Origin: Antedon mediterranea | Lineage: Eukaryota > Echinodermata > Crinoidea > Comatulida > Antedonidae | Direction of reading: 5' to 3' | Assembly: GCF_964355755.1 (NCBI RefSeq) | Contig: NC_092676.1 | Location: 10,338,288 to 10,398,287, forward strand | Length of the DNA stretch: 60,000 nt | Shown here: positions 47,175-56,003 of the stretch, piece after piece | Layout: every line of letters starts with the position of its first letter | Position numbering within the stretch: the stretch's first letter is position 1 | The notes under the pieces: generated by a model | The model's input: the letters and a program-made list of their open reading frames with translations, nothing else | Database searches by the model: none | Told to the model about the DNA's origin: nothing | Translations under genes and position numbers: made by a program

Positions 47175-50100
47175 CTAAAATGTAAATTATAGTTGTATTA
47201 ATTATAGTCATGTGGCCCGGACAAATTTTCCGCCTAGGCATATTGAATCACGTGTTCACATACTGTTATGAAACCATCATTTACTGTCTTATGAAAATCC
47301 GGAAATAACTTTTTGAGTAATTCTGCTAACTAACGAATATAGAAACACACCCGATTAACCTCATAACATCTAGTCGTTCTGGCGGAGGTAATACTTTGGT
47401 GTAGAATTAAAACGCTTGAGTTTCAATTCTGCATTATTGACTTACCGTCCAATGAGCTCTGGTCATCGTTTTCTTCTTCACGTTCGTCAGGCATAGCAGT
47501 GGGAGGAGGAGAAGGAGACCGAGGACTACAAGAAATAGCAGGAAGAGGAGGAGACCGAGGACTACAAGGAATAGCAGGAAGAGGAGGAGACCGAGGACTA
47601 CAAGGAATAGCAGGAAGAGGAGGAGACCGAGGACTACAAGGAATAGCAGGAAGAGGAAGAGATCGAGGACTACAAGGAATAGCAGGAAGAGGAGGAGACC
47701 GAGGACTACAAGGAATAGCAGGAAGAGGAGGAGACCGAGGACTACAAGGAATAGCAGGAAGAGGAGGAGACCGAGGACTACAAGGAATAGCAGGAAGAGG
47801 AGTGTGTAATTAAGTCAAAAATAAGACAAATGACATATAACTACTGGCAAGCGAGATGAACATTTATTTAGTAAGCTCCATTTGTGTCAACTGCACGTGC
47901 GACATATGAAAGGCCAAAAGTGCCAAAAGTATAATGTTACAATAATGATACATCCTTACTATTATATGTTTTTTTAGTTAAAGTCTTAAAACATTATTAA
48001 AGTTAAAGAACACTAACAAGTTAACAATTGTAAAAACAAAACTGAATGCCTAATCAACCTCTAAAAAACACAATGTTAAAAAGCAAGGAACTGACCATCA
48101 TCGGGTGGACTACCTCCGGTCTTTTGGGTTTATTTTGCCCACGAGCACGATACACAACTATTTATAGCGAACGTAATCATCAAATCTTGCTGGCTCTTTT
48201 CGCTCTCTTTCCGACCTTCTAATGGGAAGCTCATGCTCAGGAACCGGTTCTCTTGCTTCATCCGTTTCTTCTTGATTCGCTACGGTTTCATTTTGTGGCT
48301 CAGGGATATCTATGTCAACATCAACACTGTGATCTGCCTTTTCTTTTGATAATCTGAGGTGTTCTCGATTTCTTCTGAAAGCACCATCACCTTGTATTAC
48401 CTCATATGACCGATCATCTAGTCTTTTTGAGACTGTTGCCTTTTCCCATATCTTGTTCTGTCTGAAAGGCTTCATCCTCACCACGTCACCCTCTTTTAAA
48501 TCTGGCAATTTCTTAGTATGTTTGTCAAAATATTGTGCTTGACGTTTCTGGTTACGTGCAAGTTTTGCATCGTCATCATGGCTGGTATGTTGCGCTAACA
48601 GTAGTGATTTAGTAGTAGGAAGAATAGTTTTTGTTCTCCTCAGAAAGAAACGCTGAGCAGGACTGCTTTCGAGCCCTTGACTAGGGGTGTTGCGAATGTT
48701 CAATAATGCAACAAAGTGCTCCTGATTGGAACGGCCGCACCTTTTTAACATCTTTTTTGCAGCTTTAACAGCTGACTCTACCTTGCCATTAGCCTTGCTA
48801 TTATATGGTGAGGTTGTTAAGTGGTTTATACCATATTTGGAGCAGAAATCATTGAACTCTACAGATGCTAACTGTGGCCCATTATCACTTACAATACTGT
48901 CTGGTAACCCATATCTTCCAAAATGAACCTTGAGTTTATTTATGATTGATTGGGTTGTGGTTTTTGATAGTTTGTCCAATTCCCAAAAATTTGACCTGTA
49001 TAACATACAGTTACTAGATATTGTACGTTGTTGTATTCAAAAAGATCGACCCCAATCTTCTCCCATGCACGCTCTGGTATATCGTGCGACATTAAGGGCT
49101 GAGGCGGTTGAGAAGTGGAATCTTCCATGCATATCTCACATGTTTGCATCCAATCACTGATTTCATGTGTCATTTGGGGCCAGAAAACATACTCTCTTGC
49201 ACGTCGCAGCGTGCTATCTATGCCATTGTGGCCAACATGTAAACTTTCTTTGATCGCACGTCTCATTGACTGCGGAATAACAATACGTTCACCTTTGTAT
49301 ATGAGGTCATTATTTACACTAAGCTCATCCTTATAACTAAAATATGGTACAATTGTGGGGTCTAAGTCACATTTGCGCTCTGGCCAGCCTTGTAATATTA
49401 ACCGTTTCAGAGCATGAAAAGATTTATCATCATTTGTGTGTTGTTTTAGTTCAATCAGTTTGTCGTCTGGTAGATCTATAGGCCTAGTAATAACATTTAT
49501 AACATCAAATTCGTCTTGTGTGCCAGTATGTGGCAAGAATGAGCGACTTAATACGTCGGCAAGAACATTACTTTTACCCTTTATGTAATGTACATCAATG
49601 TTATATCCCAATGCTCTTAGGAGCATGCCTTGGAGGCGCTTAGGAACTTTGTCAAGAGGCTTATTTACAATACATTCAAGAGGCTTATGATCAGTTAAAA
49701 CTTTAACTGGCCTAGCAAAAGTGAACTGATTCCACTTTTCCAAAGCATTGACGATGGCTAACATTTCTTTCTCAATGACTGAGTATCGGACTTCAGCCTC
49801 TGTGAGCCCTCGGCTTGTCCATGCAATGGGTCTACCTTCTTGAACCATGACCGCACCTATGCCATTGGCACTTGCATCAGATTGAATGATTAATTCTTTA
49901 TTGGGGTCATAGTATGCCAACACTGGGGCTTCAGTTATCAGTTTCTTAATATTAGAAAAAGCTTTGTCATGGACAGCATCCCATACCCAGACAGAATCTT
50001 TACGGGTAAGATTATTTAGAGGTGTCATGATATTGGCCAAGCTAGGTAAATATCTAGATAAATAATTTACCATACCACGAAGTCGATCAATGTCATCTTT

Positions 50101-53100
50101 ACATTTAGGTTTAGGCATGTTGTGAATTGCATCAACTTTGCCTTGGTCGATCTTCAAACCAGTATTTGTTATTACATGACCAAGAAAGCTAACTTCATTA
50201 ACCTTGAATTTACACTTATCTTTGTTTAAGATGATGCCTATATCCTGGCATCTTTCAAGAAATCTACGTAAAATTACATCATGACTTTTGTCATCATTAG
50301 CCCAAATAATGATATCATCAGCTATACATTCTACATTGTCTAAACCTTCAAGGGCTTGTTTAAGGCGTTTCTGAAAAATTTCACTTGACGGTTTTAATCC
50401 ATACGGAAGGCAACGCCATTTATATCTACCCCAAGGTGTAGCCATAGTAGTTAGTATACTTGAGTCATCATTAAGTTTACAATGCAAATATCCCTCTTTA
50501 AGATCACATGTAGAGAAGACCTTAGCATGAGATAACTTAGGTAATATGTCATCTAACACAGGCAAAGGATAGTGTTCCCTCATAAGGTTATCATTTAGTG
50601 AACGCGGGTCAAGACAGATCCTAATCTTACCAGACTTTTTCTGGGCAACAGACATTTGGTTAACCCATTCGGTAGGCTCACTAATCTTTGCAATGATGCC
50701 ACGGGATTCCATGTCATCAAGCTCTGCCTTCACTGAACATTTGATTGCTTCTGGAAGTGTTCTCGCTGGTCTGATCACAGGTCTAGCACCTTCTGAAATG
50801 GCTAATTTAACTGGTTCACCTGGTAGGCAACCAACTCTTTCAGAATCAAACACCTGAGGAAACTCGGTGAAGATGTTGTTATCAGTGTTTACTTTCAACA
50901 CGTGTGCAACATCCATTGAATTGTAATTAACAGTTATCAGTCCCATTTTTTCTGCAGCAGTTTTGTCAAGAATTGGAACAAAGGAATCATCAACAATGGT
51001 GAAATCTATCTTGTATTTTTTGTTGTTTGCAGGGTTTCTTACGATTAGTCTACATTTTCCTAGTGCAGGTTGTGTGGACTTGTTCCACATTCGCAATGTT
51101 ACTTTCTCCTTGCGAATAGTATCAGTTGCTATCAGATAACGTTTTGGTAGCAAATTAACTGTAGCACCAGAGTCGACCTGAAACTGCACTTTCACATTGT
51201 GTACCAACATATTACAATGTATGCTGTTATCATTTATCGAATTAACTTGAACAATACAGCTGACGGATTCAGCAGAATCAGAGTCATCTTGCGTAGTGCA
51301 ATTAACATTCTTCGCACAAACTTGTGAGGATTTGAAATGGTTACATTTGCCACATGTAGCGCACTTTTTTCCCCATGCTGGACATTTTGATTTGTCCATG
51401 AGATGAATTTTACAACAAAATTTGCACTTACGTTCAACTTTTCTTTCATTATGACCAACTTTGTTGTCATTTTTAAAAGAATGGACTTCACTACTACTGC
51501 TGAGAGAACGCATTTGAGTTGTGGCTGCTTCAATGGCTTTGCAGATCTCAATTGATTTTTGAAGGGTTAAATCATGGGTGGCCATCATTTTTTCCTGCAT
51601 CTTGGGGTCACAGACACCTAGCAATATTCTGTCCATGAGCAGGTGGTCTTTCATACAGTTGCAAAACCCACAGTTTATTGTGAGAGTACGTAAAGCTGCT
51701 ACATACTGAGCTATAGTTTCTCCTTGTTGTTGGTTTCGTTTATTGAACTTATAGCGTTCAAAGTATTGACGAGTTTGACCTAAAAAATGCTGGTCAAATT
51801 TTTGCAAGATAGTATCAGAATTCTCAATCTCAGTTGAACTAAAATTCATACCGTTATATATTTTTAGCCCTTCAGGCCCCAAAGCATGCAGTAACATCGC
51901 TTTTTGGTACTCTGTATCCTCATTAGAGATATGAGATAAGACACAATAGTTGGAATACAATTGCTTCCATAGACGCCATTCGTCAGGACCATAATCAGCT
52001 TTGATTTTGTCTGGCGGCGATACATTGATGCGTTTCCGGCCGGGTCGTTGTACGGTTGGTTGAGTGCCAACCTGAGAGTCCCCGTCAGCAACAGGTGCAT
52101 CAGGCAAAGACATTTTCTCTTAAAAATGTACACACAAATACGAGAATGCTCTAAGACAATAGTACTTTAATATACTTAGGTTCGAATAACCGCTGCTACC
52201 ATGTGTAATTAAGTCAAAAATAAGAAAAATGACATATAACTACTGGCAAGCGAGATGAACATTTATTTAGTAAGCTCCATTTGTGTCAACTGCACGTGCG
52301 ACATATGAAAGGCCAAAAGTGCCAAAAGTATAATGTTACAATAATGATACAAGGAGGAGATCGAGGACTACAAGGAATAGCAGGAAGAGAAGAAGATCGA
52401 GGACTACAAGGAATAGCAGGAAGAGGATGAGGCAGAGTTTCGATGAAGGTTGGCATTGAAGCCGAAGTTTCTTGAGGTTTAATGCTCTAAAATAAATAAA
52501 TACAGATAAAATATTATAATTATATAAACAAACATTTATTATCGCCTTCAAAATACTTTGCAATAGAGGTAATACCATCGACAATAATAATAATTCAATC
52601 TTATATATGGGTTTGGATCAAACACATATAGAAACATACTCATGGGAGCATGCGAGTGTTATCGATGATAACCAAACCAGATAATAAACAATGTTTGAGT
52701 GTATATATGATATAAAAAACATATGCATGCTGCAAAATAGTGTACTGTAAACAAGATCGCGTAAATCATTTGTGGGTGCGATATTCGTTGTGTTGAAATG
52801 CACGAAGGCATACTAGTACTGTGTGTGTATAACGTATTGTAGTAAAATTAATAACAAGATTGCCTCAACCATTGTATTACCTTCGTATAAAGACTACTGT
52901 ATATCCTACACAGTAGTATTTACAGTACGAAATCGCGTACTGTATCCTTACTTAACAATAATGCGACGTCCTTTGTGTTTACCGACAGTACGCGATGAAG
53001 GAAGCAAACAGCTAACACTATCGTAGTAGGCGCCTGTGTACTGAAATTGCTTGTTAGAAGTTATTTGACCCACTTCCCACGCATCATCGTACAGTACTGT

Positions 53101-53418
53101 AATGCGACATCCTTTGTGTTTACCGACAGTAGACGACGAAGCAAGCAAAACAGCTATCACTATCGTAGTAGGCGCGCGTGTACTGAAATTGCTTGTTACA
53201 AGTTATTTGACCCACTTCCCACGCATTATCGTACAGTACTGGGTACTGAAACAACTTTTGTGTTTACTTTCGCGAAAGTTTAATGCTCGCGAAAGTTTCT
53301 GGTTTTACAAGATTGGGTTGTAGTACGGGCTTACCTTGTAAACGGCTTTCACGCATGTCTTGCACTTTGCCAGCCGGTCCAATTTTTTCTCTATTCTCTT
53401 TTGTCCTTCTTGTAGTAA
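46912..53418 (-). CDS. BEN-domain gene, interrupted by an LTR retrotransposon
   Basis: Exons (minus order): 53418-53335 (LLQEGQKRIEKKLDRLAKCK, a coiled-coil-like helix), 52486-52352 plus 47802-47446 (one Pro-rich exon split by the retrotransposon), and 47174-46912 (stop TAA). The middle exon has 12-residue repeats PLPAIPCSPRSP and an acidic end MPDEREEENDD before GTAAGTC. The last exon reads MTYLGNAKFGVKVSKTKLTN, FANTIEKLALSTLELIV and GNVPLDEAKRRALRSEYCEM, fitting the BEN DNA/protein-interaction fold (V.IS...L..C....FA..L, then LD..+R..I). Phases join. The 5' end is not found. The retrotransposon is in the same orientation and probably disrupts the mRNA unless spliced out. Confidence 0.55.
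47446..47802 (-). CDS. Pro-rich repeat exon of the BEN gene, 3' part
   Basis: 36-bp units coding PLPAIPCSPRSP, seven to eight copies, then SPPPTAMPDEREEENDDQSS and donor GTAAGTC. The unit length keeps the frame. The minus frame is the real one: it ends at a donor and joins in phase to the BEN exon. The plus-strand open frame through the same repeat is a shadow. Confidence 0.55.
47803..47952 (-). repeat. Downstream (3') LTR
   Basis: A 150-bp partner of the LTR at 52202. Just inside, the minus strand has a modest purine stretch (AATAGTAAGGA) as a candidate polypurine tract. It abuts AGGAG at 47798-47802. Confidence 0.9.
48158..48995 (-). pseudogene. Retrotransposon integrase C-terminal part, shifted frame
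   Basis: It continues the integrase core after the frameshift, with IVSDNGPQLAS (second Asp) and SKANGKVESAVK (Glu), then a C-terminal region with GDVVRMKPFRQNKIWEKATV (SH3-like fold) and an acidic end to a stop at 48158. The catalytic residues are intact; only the single frame break near 48995 separates the halves. Confidence 0.85.
48990..52113 (-). CDS. Retrotransposon Gag-Pol, first frame
   Basis: About 1,040 residues from Met at 52113. Gag-like N-terminus about 40-200; Cys-rich zinc-knuckle-like region about 230-268 (CKFC, CATCGKCNHF); aspartic protease VDSGATVNLL near 313; RT about 470-640 with D in STCDLKEGY (about 536) and IADDI (about 599); RNase H with SDASANG (about 745) and TDHKPLE (about 808); integrase HHCC zinc site about 959-995 (HVGH, CEIC); start of integrase core (GVDLFEY). 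A frameshift near 48995 moves the rest of the integrase into the next frame. Gag and Pol are one open frame with no slip site between them. Confidence 0.88.
52179..52201 (-). promoter_or_regulatory. Primer-binding site
   Basis: On the minus strand TGGTAGCAGCGGTTATTCGA follows the LTR with no gap. Its complement ends in CCA and contains a T-arm word GGTTCGAAT, so up to 23 nt could pair with a tRNA 3' end, reaching into the T arm. The tRNA identity is not assigned. Confidence 0.7.
52202..52351 (-). repeat. Upstream (5') LTR
   Basis: On the minus strand it starts TGTATCATTATTGTAACATT and ends TTAATTACACA. It is identical to the other LTR except for one base (AAGAAAAATG here, AAGACAAATG there). 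It abuts the target copy AGGAG at 52352-52356. Confidence 0.9.
52352..52486 (-). CDS. Pro-rich repeat exon of the BEN gene, 5' part
   Basis: The acceptor TTATTTTAG opens SIKPQETSASMPTFIETLPH, then two PLPAIPCSPRS repeats, 45 codons up to the LTR border. It continues in frame into the part at 47802 once one 5-bp target copy is discounted. Confidence 0.55.
52962..53242. repeat. ~140-bp tandem duplication in an intron of the BEN gene
   Basis: 52962-53100 and 53101-53242 share ATGCGAC.TCCTTTGTGTTT, CACTATCGTAGTAGGCGC and TTGACCCACTTCCCACGCAT. A partial third start follows (CGTACAGTACTG). Open frames across it are not convincing. Confidence 0.7.
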
Positions 53419-53734
53419 CTATAAAAAAATGACAATGCTGTGGGTATCGGTGGCTGGATCTCAATGGAGATACAAAAAAAAAGCGAAAAGCTAAATCAAA
53501 ACGATAAAGTAAACAGCCAGAAAAGTTAGCAGGAGAGCATATATTATATATCCGGGCGGTTTAGAATTACTGTTCTTTGCCGGATTTGATTATATATATA
53601 TATATATATATATAAATCCAAAGGCAAATTACTGAAAAAAATGACAATGCTGTGGGTATCAGTGGCTGGATCTCAATGGAGATACAAAAATAAAAAGCGA
53701 AAAGCTAAATCAAAACGATAAAGTAAACAGCCAG

Positions 53735-53785
53735 AAAAGTTAGCAGAGCTTTCGGGCAACACTAGCCCTTCATCAGTGCAAGTGA
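53735..53785 (-). ncRNA. Hammerhead-ribozyme-like motif in the Penelope repeat
   Basis: The minus strand reads CTGATGA (53770-53776), a hairpin with GGGC/GCCC arms (53754-53768), then GAAA (53750-53753), and a 3-bp AGC/GCT stem III (53742-53750) before a UA cleavage position at 53741. These are the conserved hammerhead blocks in order, with the very short stem III reported for Penelope hammerheads. I do not see a convincing stem I, so activity is uncertain. The relic at 16545-16588 has lost the core. Confidence 0.55.
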
Positions 53786-54056
53786 AGGAATTTGGATAAC
53801 GTCAGAGTATAAGCTGGCAAGTGCTGCCTGGGTGGACAGGAATAAAAGAAATATAACAAAGGGAGCCAGGGTGGAGTCTGAATAAGAGTGGAAAACAAAG
53901 AAGGTAGCTTGGTAGAGATATAAACAATTTTGGAATGAGACTAAAAAACAGCTTAAATGGTGGTTAATATTGAAACTTAAATTTTGGTAGTCAATGGAAT
54001 AATTTTACCGATCTGGGAGTATGTTCCTAATGTTAAGTCCAAAAGGTTTTGTGGTT

Positions 54057-54860
54057 TTAAGTAAATTCCCAGTGGTTTTCTTTGTCTTTGCGAGTTTTGT
54101 CGCTCCATTTGACATCGTGGTCTATTGCAATAACTCTGAAATTTGCAATCGAGTGACCAGCTGAATTAAAATGTTCGGCTACAGGTTGATCAAGCTTTAA
54201 TGTTTTGATAGCTGATCTATGTTGTGTCATTCTCATACGGAGAGTGTTTTTTGTTTCTCCGACGTACTGTTTGCCACAAACATTACAGTATATGAGATAA
54301 ATGACGTTTTTGGTTAGACAATTAATTGATTGTCTTATCCGAAAAATGCGGCCAGTTTGGTTACTCTCAAATTTTTCAGTAGAATCAACCAATGAACAAG
54401 TTTTGCAAGATTTGCCGCAAAGGTGACTGCCCAAATTTTGGCTGTCATGAGAGTTAATTTCACTCTTAAATTTGGATCTGACTAATATATCACGAAGGTT
54501 GGGAGGTCTACGAAATGCAATAATGGGTGGTTCCGGAAAAACAGTCCTGAGACGTTCTGTGGACTGTAGAATGGGCATATGTTTCTCAATAATAGCCCGT
54601 AATGGAGGCAACCTAGGGTGGTAGGTTGTGACCAATGGCACTCTGGTCGATTTTTTTGGCTGACGTGGTTTGTACGTCAGTGTTTGACATCGAGGAATAT
54701 CTTTTGCTTTCTTTATAGCAGTTTCGATGTATTCCTTCTTGTAATTTCTGTTCCGGAGATGTCCGGTTAGTTCTTCGGTACGATTCTGAAAATCTAAATC
54801 TGAAGAACAGATACGTCTGATACGTAATGCTTGACTGTACGGTATGTTTTTAGTACAGTG
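54057..54860 (-). pseudogene. Penelope RT C-terminus with GIY-YIG endonuclease
   Basis: The upstream part (54660-54860, frame broken) reads SQALRIRRICSSDLDFQNRT and IKKAKDIPRCQTLTYKPRQP, the RT thumb region of Penelope elements. From 54641: VPLVTTYHPRLPPLRAIIEK, FPEPPIIAFRRPPNLRDILV, a C-x3-C-x2-C zinc-like segment (CGKSCKTCS), then the GIY-YIG domain with VIYLIYCNVCGKQYVGET and a downstream HRSAIK...HFNSAGHS, E in KENHWEF. The last 194 codons are open to a stop at 54057. The domain nicks DNA at insertion. RT catalytic motifs are absent. Confidence 0.8.
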
Positions 54861-54954
54861 TATATATATATATATGGAGTAAGTACTATAGGCCTAGATA
54901 TTGAAAGGCCTAGACTAGGCTGTCCTAATAAATATAGGCATTTTTATAGGCTAG

Positions 54955-55004
54955 CCTACTACTACTACTACTACTACTACTAGTAGTAGTAGTAGTAGTA
55001 GGCC
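54955..55004. repeat. (CTA)n/(TAG)n inverted trinucleotide
   Basis: A CTA run turns directly into a TAG run around a CTAG centre, giving a near-perfect palindrome with arms of about 19 bp or more, flanked by GCCTA and TAGGCC. Confidence 0.8.
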
Positions 55005-55267
55005 TATTAAATAATGCTAGAGCATACTATTATACTGCAGGTGATATAACAAATTAAAAGCATTTGATTAAAAAGAAAATTAAAACCATTAGGCCTACAA
55101 TTTCGAATTAAAAATGATAAACATTATGACCTGGCCTATGATGGGTGATTTGTTGTTATTGTGTTGTTGTGTGATACTACTAAACAAACAGACCTGAACC
55201 TGGTCGTTAATATTAATTATTATTTTTTTTTACATATTATATTTAGTTTTCGATCAAAACCTACAAA

Positions 55268-56003
55268 ATGTACAGGATTAATTCGAGCTCCAGTGGTGAA
55301 GTATCGGATACTATACAAACACCGAAAAAAAAATAAATAAAACATTCCAAGCATTTTGGTTTTAATCCCAAGAGGGCCCGGTATGCTGCGGGACGAACGC
55401 AACCAAAACCGAAACGAAAACAAAGTCCTGTGGTTTCCAGCACATCTTTGAGTAGCAGTGTGGCCAGCATAGCGTCACTTCTTTCAGAATTAAGTCAAAC
55501 CAGCATCAGTTCAACTTCTAACCATGAGCATGACTTTCTCGCCGAGAATGCCGCATTCTCTTCTCCTGGAATGTCTTCTAACTCAGATGGTGGTGCTTTT
55601 AGTTGTAGTCCTAATAGTAGCAGTAGCAGCGAATCATCAGAATCGACGAGGTTTCGAGAGTCCTTACTTAGAAGTTTATTTCATGAATCTGACCACACAT
55701 ATTTAAGTTTTTACGTATCCGTTATTTTGTTTGTCATAAAGCATTCTTTAACCCAGGATGCATTTTCTGATTTGATCAAATTGCTAGTTTCTATTCTTCC
55801 TTCATCCTGCCAAGTTGCATCTTCACCCTACAAAGTTAGAAAATTGATTAAAGAGATCGCGACGTTTAAAGAGCCGGTTGAACAGCATTATTGCGAACGC
55901 TGTTATACTGAACTGGACAGAGGTATGCCGTGTGCATGTGGCGGCCAGATCATGACGTACCATACAATGAGCCTGGACAATCAGTTACAACAACTCTTTA
56001 AAG
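55268..56003 (+). CDS. Transposase exon 1
   Basis: Met at 55268 (MYRINSSSSGEVSDTIQTPK) runs into TAA at 55334, and the same frame continues through HFGFNPKRARYAAGRTQPKP, a Ser-rich stretch and the Cys cluster to donor AAG before GTAGAT. The basic stretch could be a nuclear signal. If the TAA is real, translation would have to start downstream, for example at the Met near 55571. Confidence 0.6.

Larger units (their letters stand above)
47803..52351 (-). mobile_element. Ty3/gypsy-like LTR retrotransposon, recent insertion
   Basis: 4,549 bp with 150-bp LTRs (47803-47952, 52202-52351) starting TG and ending CA, differing at about one base. The target duplication AGGAG is exact at 47798-47802 and 52352-52356. 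A primer-binding site of up to 23 nt lies next to the upstream LTR. The coding order Gag, protease, RT, RNase H, integrase is the Ty3/gypsy order and resembles the animal K02A2.6-type group. One frameshift in the integrase inactivates the copy. It sits inside the coding repeat of a BEN-domain gene. Confidence 0.9.
53420..54870 (-). mobile_element. Penelope-like element, 5'-truncated, with repeated 3' ends
   Basis: The coding remains on the minus strand (54057-54860) are followed by untranslated sequence and a terminal repeat at about 53620-53800. A second partial copy of that repeat lies at 53420-53540, separated by 80 bp that include (AT)n. The repeat contains ATGACAATGCTGTGGGTATC and GGATCTCAATGGAGATAC. 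A tandem arrangement of terminal repeats is usual for Penelope insertions. Most of the RT is missing upstream. Confidence 0.75.

Noticed and set aside
47499-47813. Plus-strand open frame of GRGGDRGLQGIA repeats
   Set aside because: Shadow of the 36-bp minisatellite. The minus frame ends at a good donor and joins in phase to the BEN exon.
54955-55004. Regulatory palindrome
   Set aside because: A simple inverted trinucleotide run is sufficient explanation.
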